Positions 30,258 through 41,699 of a stretch of 64,000 bases of DNA are shown here, one piece after another (positions within the stretch are counted from its first letter, which is position 1; every line of letters begins with the position of its first letter). Location of the stretch: assembly GCA_030998225.1 (NCBI GenBank), contig JAPYXD010000391.1, forward strand, positions 2,856,501-2,920,500. The letters run 5' to 3'. The stretch comes from Diplolepis rosae. Lineage: Eukaryota; Arthropoda; Insecta; Hymenoptera; Diplolepididae. The position numbers and the translations under genes were made by a program. Below the pieces are notes generated by a model. It was not told the origin of the DNA and made no database searches. It was given only the letters and a program-made list of their open reading frames with translations.

Positions 30258-32167
30258 ATTTCCGGTCCTGCATTGGTTTCTTCGGAAACCGATCAGGGGG
30301 CCCTAGAACAGGCCACCGGGCGCGTCCTCAGGTTGCGGATAGAGGGGCCCTGTCGCGGACAATGTACCAGGCATGGTGCCGAAGGAATAACCCCCAAGCC
30401 AAGGTGTTAACTACCATGCCGAGGGCTGCATGGCACCAGGGAGTGGTGTCTCACACGGTGTCTCTAGGAAACCAGGCCACCTCCTGGAGTATTGAGGCCT
30501 TACCCCTGCATGCGGGGCTCTGCAGGGGCGGACCGAATACTTCCCTAGCTACTCGTGGGACTAATCATGGAGCATTTAAATTTAAACAAAACGATGTGTG
30601 AGAAGATGTTTGGAGGGGAGTTAGATGTGACGGAGGAGACGCCGGATCCGTTCGAGACGGACAAGTCTCAGGTACGGCAGTACCGGAACTGGCTACACCA
30701 GCGGAATGAGCAGCAGCTGGAGATCCTTTCGAAGGTGGAATCGGCCCTGGAGAAGATGGAGAACTTTTCCAGGTTCAAGAAGAACATGCACCTCCCTATC
30801 AGGGATGTTATACAGGGGATGAAGAAGGGGCTCGGGGCGCTGCGGTACGACATCGACGATACCGTATGCTACCTCGACTCCTTCGAGCACTTAATGAGAG
30901 GCCTCATGATACAGAAGATAAAGGAGGTAAGACCGCCAAAACAGAAGCGAATCCTGGACGAGGGGAGCCAAACCCTTCCACATCCGGCTGCGAGGTCCAC
31001 GTCGGACACACGCAAACGGATCAGAGAGCCGACTGCGAGCCCGGAGCAGTCTGCAGTAAAGAAACCGGTGGAGAAGAGGCCTAAAGCCTCCAATAAAGAA
31101 GAGGACTGGGTCGAGGTCCCCAAGAAGAAAGGCCTCCGGAAAAGGAACGTGAAGAAGCCTTTCAAAACGCCGGAGAAACCTCGCCGTGCGCGTTCAGAGG
31201 CAGTACTCATCAAAGCGGCAGAGGGGATGAGCTACGCCTCAATCCTGCGCGAGCTTAAGAAGCGCGTCAACCCTGACGAACTGGGCGCCACAGTCCAGGG
31301 AATCAGGGAGACGCGCTCCAAAGACCTACTGGTGGAACTAAAATGTTCCACAAAAAGCAGAGGGAGGCTAGACACTGCCTTGAAGAGGCAGTTGGATCTA
31401 GGGGGACGGTTCGTCATCTCATCACCCGGATCGAGGTTGAGATCGCCGACCTGGATCCAAGCATTGGAGCCGGATACGTCGAGGAGGCTGTGAAAGGTTT
31501 CATCGAGCTAGAGTTGAAGATAGAGCTCACGGTCTCCTTAACGAAGATACCCTACAGAGGAAACAGGAAGGCGTTTGTTTTATTAGAGGAGGCAAAAGTC
31601 TTGAAACTTCTCAAGGCAGCCCACATCAAAATTGGGTGGGTAACGTGCAGGGTTCGCAGGAAGAAGGAGCTTAACCGGTGCTATCGCTGCCTTCGCTTTG
31701 GACACATAGCAGCGGACTGTCGTGGACCAGACCGAAGTAGGTGCTGCTGGAGATGCGGCGAGGAGGGACATACTTCGGGGTGCTGCACAAGGCAACCGCG
31801 GTGCTACCTCTGTGCCGCAATGGAAGAAAAGCCCCGGAATGATCAGATACCGGGGACCATGCGTTGCGCGGCCTTTAGGGAGGCAGCCCCCAACAGGAAG
31901 CCTCAGGAAGTCCTCCATGGAGAAGAGATCTGGAGGAGCAAGCCCAGGAAAACAGAAGAAGAAAGGAGGAAAGGCTAACATCGCCTTAAGATGGCCCCCA
32001 CCCTGAAGTAATGCCTAACGGCGGTTCCGGGGTGGGATTCCACGGCCTAGAGACAGGGAGGGAGTTTTAGTGGGTAGGGCTGTCCGAGCAGCAGAGTCCC
32101 ACACACCAGGGGGGCACGGAGTTCCCTTGACGGTGCATAAAGCATTTCTCCCTTCCTACAAAAAAAA
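30258..32167 (+). mobile_element. ORF1-only R1-type LINE inserted in (TTA)n
   Basis: GC-richer unit with a 5' leader (30258-30554), a Gag-like ORF1, and then directly a 3' untranslated region with ggcggttccggggtgggatt, similar in style to that of the R1 LINEs here, ending ccttcctacaaaaaaaat. There is no ORF2. It is bounded by TTA/ATT repeats on both sides. This is a non-autonomous, HAL1-like arrangement. Confidence 0.72.
30555..31978 (+). pseudogene. R1-type ORF1 (Gag-like) with three zinc-knuckle-like motifs, frameshifted
   Basis: The first frame (30555 or the ATG at 30567, to about 31400) has an N-terminal acidic/helical part (QQLEILSKVESALEKMENFS) and a Lys/Arg/Pro-rich linker (KKPVEKRPKASNKEEDWVEV), then an RRM-like start (GMSYASILRELKKRVNPDEL, GATVQGIRETRSKDLLVELK). 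A one-base shift near 31400 moves to a second frame that continues HLITRIEVEIADLDPS and RKAFVLLEEAKVLKLLKAAH. It ends with the knuckles CYRCLRFGHIAADC, CWRCGEEGHTSGC and a CYLC partial (31678-31815). The protein would bind nucleic acid. The frameshift makes this copy defective unless it is a programmed or assembly event. Confidence 0.78.
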
Positions 32168-32170
32168 TTA

Positions 32171-32210
<40 letters not shown>
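32168..32210. repeat. (ATT)n microsatellite, right boundary; 3' tail of minus-strand LINE
   Basis: About 13 ATT units. On the minus strand it reads (TAA)n and forms the 3' end of the LINE at 32211-35219. The ORF1-only LINE abuts it on the other side. Confidence 0.8.
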
Positions 32211-32211
<1 letters not shown>

Positions 32212-32795
32212 TCTCCATCATTACAGATTTCTCTATTTTATACCAATGTACTGCCGTAATGAACACACCCATCACAATTCTGTCCTATATACAAGCAACT
32301 TTATCATGCTGTCAATTTCCTTTAACATTGCACACCACTTTCTGTCAATGCCCTCCCCACGTTTCCGCACTAGCTTCTGTCTCCATTCTGTTTAACTGTA
32401 TGCCTTGGTCCTCTTTTATCTCGACTAACTTCTGTGCCCTTCTCTCTATCTCGCGCAATGGTTCCCGTTTCCACAATATTCTGATGATCAAACCATCCCC
32501 TAATTCTTCTAGGGTTTTGGCAATTAAACCTCCCCAATAACTTGGTTCCCATTCAAAACTCCTCTAATCTCTTCTCTCATGCACTTATATGCCCATCTCT
32601 CCTCATTCAGTCTTGCTAACTTCAAAAGGAAACCCACAGCCCTTCTCGCGCGTTCAATTCAATTTCTCTTCTACCTGCTCCCATCTTCCATATATAGTCT
32701 GGTGTATTTTTTGGAAAACCCAGGCATGCCTTCACAAATCTTGCCTGCCCCCTTTCAATTATTTCTCTTCGCTGCCAGCCCCATATTTCCACAAC

Positions 32796-33525
32796 TTACA
32801 GTGCTTCTGCTTTCACCGTCGTGTCCTTTAAAAGTAGCCTCCTTGCCAAACTTTTCACCGCTGCTCTCCTTATCTCTCCCCAAGCCTTATTAATAAGCTG
32901 CTGCAACCTAGCCGCCACCTTCCTCGTGTGGGTACCATATTGATTCCTTGTCGCGAACCAGAAACCAAGGTACTTAAATTCTTTCACCTCCTCTAACACC
33001 TTCCCTGCAAATTTCCACGACGTTACCCCTTTCCTTCTTCTGCCACCTCTCCTAAAGGACATTACCTTCGTCTTCTCAGTGCTCACCACCATTGAGTTTC
33101 TTATTGGCCACTTTTCCAACGTCATCAATATACTCTGCAAACCATCTTCGTCCTCTGCCACACTAGCCAGATCATCGGCATACATTAGCGCGGAGATCTT
33201 TATTCCCTTATTCGCTGACCCTATACCTGTCCCTCCCTCTCTCTTTCTCCTTAATTCTTCCTCCAAATCGTTTATGTATATTTAACATATTTAGGAATCT
33301 TCCTTTAATCCCCATCTTCTGCATCTTCTTCCATAGGGTTCCCCTATTTACTTTATCGAAAACCGCCGCAAAGTCTACAAAAGCTACATGCAGCTTTCTG
33401 CCTTTTCTCTTCAGTCGGTTCCCTATAATAGTATTTGATACAAAGACTTGATCCATTGTGACCCTTCCTTTTCTAGAACCGGCCTGTCCTTCCGATAGTT
33501 TTCCCTCTTCCTCGACCCTAACCAA
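32796..33525 (-). pseudogene. LINE reverse transcriptase, two frames
   Basis: The first frame (33525-33208) has EEEGKLSEGQAGSRKGRVTM and KLHVAFVDFAAVFDKVNRGT, with the first catalytic Asp in FVDF. The second, overlapping frame (33266-32796) has IKISALMYADDLASVAEDED (catalytic YADD), then VVSTEKTKVMSFRRGG and EVKEFKYLGFWFATRNQYGT of the palm/thumb. The block between (normally with GxPQG) is damaged at the frameshift near 33240-33280. Inactive. Confidence 0.8.
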
Positions 33526-33629
33526 TCCCCCTTCCTTGCCACCACATACTTATTAGCCTTCCTCTCATTCCACTTCATCCTGTCTTGTATCTTGTGTCCC
33601 TCTCTACTATTGTGCTTAGTCCTCCCCTT

Positions 33630-33827
33630 TCATTCTACCCTAAATATCACCGGCAGATGGTCCGAGCCTTCCTGTGCAGTAACCCTTAGCTCCTTAAACC
33701 AATCTGGTATTTCCAGGTTCTCACTTATATTAACCATAACCAAATTCAAAACTGATCCCATATTTAGCCATATCCAGCCATATCTAGCCATATCTAGCCA
33801 TTGCTTTATCCAGGTCTTTATTTGCAA
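33630..33827 (-). pseudogene. LINE endonuclease, C-terminal fragment
   Basis: The frame ends with WFKELRVTAQEGSDHLPVIF. GSDHLPV is the conserved last motif of apurinic-like LINE endonucleases. It contains a short internal WLDMARYGWIWLNMG stretch encoded by a repeated tatctagccat unit (33765-33800). The N-terminal catalytic half is missing or unreadable. Confidence 0.65.
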
Positions 33828-34126
33828 TCCACGTCTCCTGTAGCATTAATATATCCGCCCCTCTCAACAAATCCCAGATCTTCTTTAAATTTTTGATGCC
33901 TCTTATGTTCCAGTGTAAAATTCTTAATTTATTCTCTATCGTTTCTTTTGTTCCCCCTGTTCCGAAATTAATTCTTCGCTTTCTCTCTTATCTCTGTCAC
34001 CAAGATCAGTTCGCCTTCTCGTTCGTCCCATTTCAACCAGGTACCGTCAATATACATCTTCATGTACTCCGTTCTTGCCATTACCCCTCTCCTTTTCCAC
34101 GCCCCTGCTTCTCTTTCTAACCATCC

Positions 34127-35219
34127 TTACACCTCTTTCTGCCTTTCCGTGTGGTCATTTGCGATCCACTCAACCCAATTCTTCTGTCCTAACTTGGCCT
34201 TGTTTTTCATCAACTCCACCTTCTTCTCCAGTTCTTCCAGGCGCACCTTCCAACCCCCTTCTATTCTCTCCATTCTCATTTTCACTCTCATCTCGTCCCA
34301 TACCCATTTTTCAAATTCTTCTTTCTTTTCTCTTGTTATTAATGTAAGACCTTTAACTATCACATTTTTCCATCTCTCTTATCTCTCAGCCTTCTCTCTC
34401 TCCCACTCCACTTCATTCAAACTATCTGGAGGCTTATGCATTGTCCCTCCTTTCTCCTTGTGCTCTCCTGCCCGTCCTTTTCTCCACCGTCCTCGCTTCC
34501 CCCAACTACATGACTCACCCTTCCAGCACTCCCACCAGCTTGTCTTGGTCACCCTCTTTAATATTTTTCCATCGCCTAGTTAATCTTCTAATTTCATCTG
34601 TCATAGCCCTATCCTCTTCCCTTAGTCTGTTTAATTGCCCTTCTATCTCTACTATTTTTTAAATGACTGCCTCTGATTCCTGCACTAAAGCCTCAGACCT
34701 TGTCTGAGCATTCACTAGTTCCCTTCTCATTCTTTCACTCTATTTTTCACTTTTTTTGGCTGCTTGCTTCAGACTTTTATTTTCCTTTCGCAACAAACTT
34801 GGTTCTCCAATTCAGTCACCTGCTCCTTGACATACCTGCAATTCTCGCACTCTTGATCTTTATTGATTTTTCTGCTATCCAGACCTTTACCTATTTCCTT
34901 TATTATTATTATTATTATTATTGTTATTTCGAGGTCAACCATTTGTTCCTCCCATTTTCTCTGGGAAGTTTTCTCCCATGTTCTTGACAGGGGACAAGTC
35001 TCCTGTCGCCCTCTGATGGGACTCACTTTCGTTATCTATATTATCTTGTGAGCCCGAACTTTCTTTCTCCGCCACACTGCCGCTCGCCTCGCCAACCTCC
35101 ACGTCATCTTCCGCCCGCCTCTTCTCTCCCTCAGCCATAACCTCACTTTTTCTTTCGCCAGTGAAAAACACTAAAAAACGAGTCTCGTGTTGTTCACTCA
35201 CTGCTCTCTTATTAGTCAC
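34127..35219 (-). pseudogene. LINE ORF1 fragments with coiled coil and poly-isoleucine insertion
   Basis: The first part (35219-34769, with a frame change) has an acidic N-terminal stretch (GEKRRAEDDVEVGEASGSVA) and KEQVTELENQVCCERK. The second (34363-34127) is a charged helical stretch (EEFEKWVWDEMRVKMRMERI). An ATT repeat (34898-34925) encodes seven or eight isoleucines in frame. No zinc knuckle is seen. Typical of a coiled-coil ORF1 rather than a knuckle Gag, but decayed. Confidence 0.5.
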
Positions 35220-36379
35220 ACCACTCTACCCTTGCCGCTTCTCAGTTTTGTACCTTATTTATAATTTTATTATACTATTATCTTCCCAATCAGACATTTT
35301 GTTTCACACTTTCACGAGACAAACAACCTCCTTCGACGCTTTCCCAACAGAGATATATATGTGCCTTAATTTTGTACCAGAAAGAATACGGACTGCGTCA
35401 GACGAATTTCCACGTCTAATGTAATTACAGTTTATTTTGCATTCTTTAGTGCGTACGAAATTTGAATTAAACCAAACTGACTCTGGACTCTACTTTCATA
35501 CCAGACAATATCGTTTGATATTATCAAGTTTAAGCATGAATGTATAAGGTAACTGAAGAAAAAGGGAGGGGGGGCATTTTGCTCTCGAAAAAATATAACC
35601 AGGGGAGTGCACCTAATAGTCTGGGGAAAATCTCGCGACTCACAAAATTTTATAACTTAGCAGCTCAGTCGGGAAGGGGGGAGAACTCGTTACGCGAGAA
35701 GTGCTCCAGGGCTAGTCACAATCACCTTATAATCTTCCAGGGTCTAGCTGGAGAATCTCAAAAACGTGCACGGTCCTATATTATTATTATTCCGAAAAGA
35801 GGGTAGTTCAAATACTGCACGCAAAGGCACGTGCCGCGGGGATTCCGTCGCTCGAAAATAATAATTGAACTCATACCTTGCTACTAACTCACTCTTTTCA
35901 CAATTTTTCGTCTATTTTCCGAAGCGTCTACAAATTGTCCTTTACGTCACTCCTTTCTTTTACAAATTTCCTTAATTTTCCCCGCCAACTGTAACAATTT
36001 TTCCTCAAAAATTTCCAACAAATACTCCTTGAAGTTCTCCACAATTCTCTCTCCAAAAATCTCCAACACTCCTTTTTCCTTCCACAAAATTTCTCCTCAA
36101 AATAGCTCGAGAAAAGACCACAAAACTGTCAGACGCTAGCCAACAACTAACAGAATGAATATCCTTCCCGCCTGACGTCACCAGTTCTGCTCCCGCCAAA
36201 ATCTATTCCTCGTCTTCTCCACTAGGATTATCCGAAGGCGAGTTCACACTCGTGCGTCGTTGCGTTTCTCGGGATTCAACGACTAAAGGTCACTCCACAA
36301 TGTTAATCTCAGGGAGATTATCCAAGTCGGCCATTTTATGTTAACTATGAGGTGGGTTCTCAAAACGTCTTATTATAAT
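35220..36379. other. No gene recognised; possible LTR-type sequence
   Basis: Moderately GC-rich stretches (35560-35830, 36180-36330) without coding family resemblance. It may be the 5' portion of the LTR-like sequence that follows. Confidence 0.4.
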
Positions 36380-37319
36380 AAATCAACCCCTGTTCTCAAC
36401 CGGAACTTGCCTAGTGTCTAGAACAGGGTTGAGTCGTCGTCCAAATGTATCTAATTTCCATCCCGTGTTCGCATCTGGTACTTGCCTTGAGTCTTGAACA
36501 GGGCTGGGTCGTAAAAGATCTGTAATCCGCCAGGTTGGAGTCGTAAGTCTTCGGTCGCCTCCCTGGTAGTTTGTCACATGGCAAGTGTCACGGATGGGGT
36601 TGTACAGTCCCCATCCTTATCCGTACTCACAGGCTGTAACTACTAAAAGGGCTCTGCAGCCCCGCTACTTTTCTCCGCCAAGTTGGGATCCCGTATATCT
36701 TTCCAAAATCATAACTTGGACCATCGCCCGAGGCCTTCGGTAATGGTCCCATCTCAATTGGGCATTAAAAGCCCGAGATATATCTCAATTTTTATATGTA
36801 GAGAAAAATCTGACCCATTCCCATTAGTCAACATGCAATGCATTTATCAGACTTTCTCTGTCTATTACTGTATGACAGGGAGTAGTGCTAACTTCGACTT
36901 CTTTATCATGGGGTGGGGTTGTGGTGGTGGGGTTGTGGAGTGCCCATATGTCCTCTAATTGGTCTCTTCGACGAAGGTGTAACCCATTTTGGCTGCCATC
37001 TTGACTCTGCACTTCTCACTCTGCAGTCACGTGTCCAAAATAGTTGTGTCTTCCTCGGATTCGTGTCTTCTCTCAATGGTTTTACATAACATTTGATAAA
37101 TAGACGTATCTTTACCAGTCCTGGAGCAACTTTCGACTTAATATCCGTAACAAGACGTAAATCGGTAAGTTACCGAAAGTTAAGTAATTTGTACTCAAAA
37201 TTGCTTTGAATTGACTAGATAAGCCTCGGCAACCATCCAATTCCGTTCTTACACATCTGTTACGGCGGAACTATGCATTACAGCCATCTTGTGATGTGCA
37301 AGAATTTTGCAACATCACA
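36380..37319. repeat. LTR-like sequence with degenerate ccggaacttgcctag repeats
   Basis: Copies of a roughly 35 bp motif (ccggaacttgcctagtgtct followed by agaacagggttg) occur at about 36400 and 36475. The same motif occurs at 55390-55620 in the solo LTR. The end gcaacatcaca (37309-37319) resembles the gcaacgtcaca end of that LTR. The left boundary is not defined. Confidence 0.45.
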
Positions 37320-37372
37320 ACATATTAGGTTTGTAATTGCCGGCGACTTTTTTATATAGCTGTATTTGAATA

Positions 37373-37521
37373 TATGGCGTGTTTCATGCCAAATCGGACG
37401 GGTTCAGGACTCCATCTTTCCGATTTACTTGAAATTTTAATGATTGATAGACTAACATAAATAGTGAAGAAACCCAAAATTTGAGATTTCTGTATGCATT
37501 ATTTAAAAAATTATAGGATAA
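37373..37521. repeat. Non-coding repeat A, copy 2, left part (inverted)
   Basis: Reverse complement of about 27290-27433 (caaatcggacgggttcagga). It continues at 41700 after the retroelement insertion. Confidence 0.7.
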
Positions 37522-37525
37522 ACAA

Positions 37526-37860
37526 TGTGACCGGGATCGCAAACTGAGGAGAGGGAAGGAGGGGACGCCGAGAAGGTGGACACAATCAAAAAGCGTAATC
37601 GTGATAACAAGGTTTATTAGGACTTACAATTCTTTGGCACAATACCGCGAAGCAAAGTCAAACAGAAGAACGACACTCGGGGCTCACGGCCAAAAACACC
37701 GCAGTAGATTCCTAGCGACACTCTGACCTAGATTCCACTGACTACTGGGGCGCAGAAAACCGGCGACAGCGCGTGATCGCAGTGCATGCCGGGCCGGGTT
37801 CCCCCGAATTCTGGTCGCAGGGCTGTGTCCCCACTGGGCACTGGTGTAACTCCGTTATAA
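37526..37860 (-). mobile_element. Probable 3' LTR of the gag-protease element
   Basis: Starts TGTGACCGGGATCG inside repeat A and ends at a pyrimidine tract ccccccctctcccc-like run (37861-37873), which on the minus strand is a polypurine tract. About 335 bp. No matching LTR was found at the gag end, so the element is truncated there. Confidence 0.55.
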
Positions 37861-37873
37861 CCCCCCTCTCCCC
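37861..37873 (-). promoter_or_regulatory. Polypurine tract of the gag-protease element
   Basis: On the minus strand ggggagagggggg, adjacent to the candidate 3' LTR. Orientation agrees with the minus-strand coding frames. Confidence 0.55.
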
Positions 37874-38415
37874 AACTGGGTTTGGTTTATTTCCTTCTTT
37901 CGTTTTTTATTTTTTGTATTTCTTTTTCGAATTCCAGCCAGATTGGGTCTGTTTCGATGTCTAGTGTAATGTATGTGTCTTCCTCATTCTGGCTGTTTCT
38001 ATTCGTTGGGATTGTTTTCTTTTCCACGCTAATTTCTATGATTTTCTTGAATTTTTTACTTATTTACATCCATCCACCCCTGATATATTTGGTTTTCGCA
38101 CTGTTTGGTGCTTTATAGTAGTTTCTAACCCTGTTTGGTGTTTTCTTGCAGAAGGTGTCATGGAATATATATAACTCTTTTGGCTCTCTTCCGCAGAACC
38201 TGCACTCCCACATTTCGATGCCCTCCATTGCCGTACCTGAAATCGAATAGTCTACCTATTTCTAAACGTTTACACTATTATATTACTGTTAAAAAAAAAC
38301 GATTCGCTTGCTTTTATTTATTTATTTTATTTGTTTATACAAAAAAAACTTTTATTATTTTGATCATTTTACCAATTAAACAGATATAACTTTCTTAAAC
38401 ATAACTTTCTTAATT

Positions 38416-38679
38416 TTAGTTTTTATTTCCTTTATATATCACTGTCTGAGTCGAATCGTCTGATTCTGTGTCGCTGTCACTGTCTGTCTTTGTACCCCTG
38501 TCTGTGTCTTTCTCTTTCTCGTCTTCTTCTAATTCTTTCAGTGCTTTTCTTAATTCTTTTTCCCTTTCTTCACGTTCTTTCTTCTTTCGTTCTATCCCTT
38601 CGTTCCATACTCTTCTTTCCTTTTCTTCTTTTTCTACTTTTATTTTTTGAAACTCTTTAAATATTGAATTTATTTGCAT
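38416..38679 (-). CDS. Charged coiled-coil frame, 87 residues
   Basis: Reads QINSIFKEFQKIKVEKEEKE, then a Glu/Lys/Arg helix, and ends with a Ser/Asp run (TDSDSDTESDDSTQ). It stands downstream of the protease in the position where reverse transcriptase would be. No RT motif is present. Possibly a displaced Gag-like tail or a filler frame of a non-autonomous element. Confidence 0.35.
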   Translation of the reverse strand: MQINSIFKEFQKIKVEKEEKERRVWNEGIERKKKEREEREKELRKALKELEEDEKEKDTDRGTKTDSDSDTESDDSTQTVIYKGNKN

Positions 38680-38842
38680 TATTTGCGATATAAGAGTTTG
38701 AAATTGTCTACGAGGACACCTGTCGACAACCTATCCTATCTGATACGCGACTAGTGATCCTCCGATAATGTAGGCAGTGACAAAAATTTCAAACTCAACT
38801 AATTAATTATTTTCTTTTCTTTCTCTCTTTCTCTTTCTTCCT

Positions 38843-39580
38843 TCAAGGCTCTCCTTTCCTACTCTTGCTTTTCTCCCAATCTTCTAAGTTCTTCTCTTTG
38901 TTTCTTCCATTCACTTTCATTGTTTCAGTTGTTTGTACTGCATTTTCTTTTTCTAAGTGACTAGAACTAGGGGCTTCCTGCCTCTGTTCTTTATTTTCTC
39001 GTGAGATTAGACTTATCTGTCTCACTGGTATTTTGGACCATCTTGTGTCCATTATCTGGCCGATTTCAGGTAGGGTATGGTTGGTTGGGGTACTAGTGGG
39101 TACTTCTCCCCATTGTAGGTTGTTTGCTGGTCTTACTTCTTGATTTCGCAACTTTATTTTATTTTTTACTCTCGTTCTTTCTTCTAGACTATCCTTTCTT
39201 GGTTCTCTTTCCTTTTCATCCTCGTTCCATATCACTCTTTTTTCCTTTGGGTTTGCTTCTATTTCATATCTAATCTGTGGTTTTTCTGGTAGATACCACA
39301 TTTTCGTTTCTAAGTCTAATTTTAATCCTAGCCTTTCCATCATGTCTGTTCCTAAGATTCCTACAGATCTTAGTTCTGGTACCAGTCTAAATAGCAAATA
39401 TTTTTTAACATGACCCACTTCAATAGGAATCAATACTTGTCCTATTATTTGTAATTGCTGGCCGTTTGCTACTATTAACTTGTCATTATTTGGTTTCTTA
39501 ACTTCGTAATCTAATTCCTTTGTTTGTTTAAAAAATTGTTTGCTAATATTGGAGTGGGTTGCCCCTGTGTCTACTAACAT
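38843..39580 (-). CDS. Retropepsin-like protease of an LTR element
   Basis: The frame starts MLVDTGATHSNISKQF, where DTGA is the catalytic Asp motif of retroviral-type aspartic proteases. The flap region follows (DKLIVANGQQLQIIGQVLIP), then VGILGTDMMERLGLKLDLET, matching the ILGxD motif near the end of retropepsins (residues about 70-90). The remaining 130 residues are Glu/Lys/Arg-rich. The real start is probably upstream in a Gag-Pro frame. The enzyme would process Gag. No RT or integrase follows. Confidence 0.75.
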   Translation of the reverse strand: MLVDTGATHSNISKQFFKQTKELDYEVKKPNNDKLIVANGQQLQIIGQVLIPIEVGHVKKYLLFRLVPELRSVGILGTDMMERLGLKLDLETKMWYLPEKPQIRYEIEANPKEKRVIWNEDEKEREPRKDSLEERTRVKNKIKLRNQEVRPANNLQWGEVPTSTPTNHTLPEIGQIMDTRWSKIPVRQISLISRENKEQRQEAPSSSHLEKENAVQTTETMKVNGRNKEKNLEDWEKSKSRKGEP

Positions 39581-40347
39581 TTTATACTTTGTTTCTTTCC
39601 ACTTAATTGTTACGTGACATCTAGTTTCGTTTGCGGCGTCGCTGTCCGCTTCGATATATTCGGACGATATGGTTTGGTATTTACATTGGCTACTACTCGC
39701 CCCTAGTAGCCTTCATTTACGTTTCCCTGACTGTACCAACAGTCCCGTCGAATATGTCCTTTTCCTCCGCAATTATAACATTTTATTGGTTGTTGTGCTG
39801 TACTATTTTTGTTCTCTTTATTTTGTTTCTTTGACACGGTGTACTCTCGCGCACTTGGATTCAGTTCAAATTTTCTATTATTCCTTTCTTTTTGGTTATC
39901 GTCTTCCGCGTTATATGTTAGTTCTGGCCATTTTGGAATGCTTTCTATTTATTGTCTGTTACTGTCTTCAGATGTTTGGTTTTCCTTTCTTCCGAACCAT
40001 TTGTTTGGATTTGGGTATCTGAAACTACGGTTGTAGCTAAACTTTGTTCTGTTTAGGAATTCATTATTATCTTGAATTCGAATTGTGGTCTATACTGTGT
40101 GTTTTGTAATTCACGCCTAAAATTATTCTGTCTTCTATAATTATTTCCATAGTCTTGACTATGCTGTTGTTCCTGGTTTTTATCTTGTTCCTTTCTTTCT
40201 TTTGTATAATATCTGACGTTCCCGTCATTTTATATTATTTTTATTTGTTGTCCTGTTATTCTAGATTTTTCCATTTCAGCTTCCCACTCTCTTCCTACTA
40301 TTTCTAATTCTGTAAAGTTTTTGAATGAATTTCTTGTTATCTAAATT

Positions 40348-41559
40348 TTATATTCGATTCTTAGATTCTCGTAAACTTTCTTTAATTTTGTTGTGAATTA
40401 TTTCTGGGTATTTTTCATTTAAATAGACTTGTTTGAATTCTTGTATGAAATTTTCCAGGTTATGCCAATTTCTTTTATTTACTTGGTACCAACTTTGAGC
40501 CTCTCCTATAAACACGGCGTCTAAATTTTCTAAAGTATCCGGTTCGTTCATTTTGTATCCCCTTTTAAACCTTAATAAGTTACTTAAGAAAATTGTTGGG
40601 CTGTCATCTGTATTTTTTCCAAATTTAACATGATTTGGAAAGGTTTTTGGACCACTCCGAATGGGAAGAGCGATACCCGCATTGCTTGTAATTCGTTGTC
40701 CTGTATGCTTGTATCGCTTAGATTGTTATTCTCTCTACTTTGGTACTTTTTAAGATTCGTTCCATTTTCTCTTTTAATGACTGTATTTCTAGGGTTAATT
40801 CTGGAATTTTTGACTTATCGTTTTTTTTTCTTCGTTTTCAATTAGTATTTCTGCTTCTTTCCAAAATTTATTATTCGTTTCTATAAACGAGTCTATTTTG
40901 AATGTTCTATCTTCTTCCTTCCTTTGATTTATTTCGTATATGTCTCGCTATAATTTATCCCTTTCTAACTTTTCTTCAATTATTCATTCGATTTCTAACT
41001 TTTCTTTTTCTAATTTCTCCATTTCCCTTTCTCTTACTTTACGTCCCCTTCTTAAGTAATTCAATTCTGTTTCCCGCAATTTAATTCTATCTAAATCTAC
41101 GCTTTATTCTTCTAATGTCCGCTAATAACCTACCGTATTTTCCGTATTAGGAGAGAGCATGCCTTTGTGGGTACTATTTATTATTTCTGTGTTTACGTTA
41201 TGTTTCTGTAGTGTGTCCTTGCTTTGTCCGTCTTTGTCACGTGATCTTGAAATTGTCTCTATACTACGTATTGTGGCTTCAGGTATTGTACCCGTTTTGT
41301 TGGCATGCTGTCTCTCTCTAACCTCTAACTCTATTCTTCTATCTGTCCCTACTTCTACCTCTTTATTTCTTATTTCTACTAATTCTACCTTTCTTATATT
41401 ATTTCCCGATATTTCTCTATTTTCGCTCTCTTCACCCCTGAATTTATTCTTCGACAATTTATTTTCCAACTCTGTTTCTTTTGTTTTTTTATTTTCGCTT
41501 ATTTCATTTTTATTGGCCATTTTTATATTTTTCTTTATTTTTCCTGACCTTAATTTCAT
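40348..41559 (-). pseudogene. Decayed Gag of the gag-protease element
   Basis: The N-terminal frame (41559-41122) starts MKLRSGKIKKNIKM and is charged and low-complexity. A later frame (40551-40348) has TLENLDAVFIGEAQSWYQVN and WHNLENFIQEFKQVYLNEKY, a typical Ty3/gypsy Gag capsid pattern (ALxGxAxxW...F...). Several stops and frame changes separate the two parts. No zinc knuckle found, although 39700-40250 could hide one. Confidence 0.6.
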
Positions 41560-41699
41560 TAATCTATTTCTATCTTACTCACTTGTGGTGTCTGCTATTC
41601 CTATTATTTATTTTTAGGTCACTTTCATCATTTACTCACTGAATTTTTTCACTTGGCAATTTTCACTGTTATACGTGCTTTCTCGGCTGAAGGACTTTG

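Larger units (their letters stand above)
32211..35219 (-). mobile_element. Decayed non-LTR retrotransposon, minus strand, (TAA)n tail
   Basis: In order on the minus strand: ORF1-like coding (35219-34127), an endonuclease end, a reverse transcriptase, then a 3' region and (TAA)n. A (TAA)n 3' end is known for I-clade LINEs, but the clade is not certain. Coding blocks are frameshifted and parts are missing between endonuclease and RT. Confidence 0.7.

Noticed and set aside
32259..34662. Many Pro/Ser/Leu-rich plus-strand frames
   Set aside because: They are the reverse of a purine-rich minus-strand LINE; the minus strand carries the RT and endonuclease motifs.
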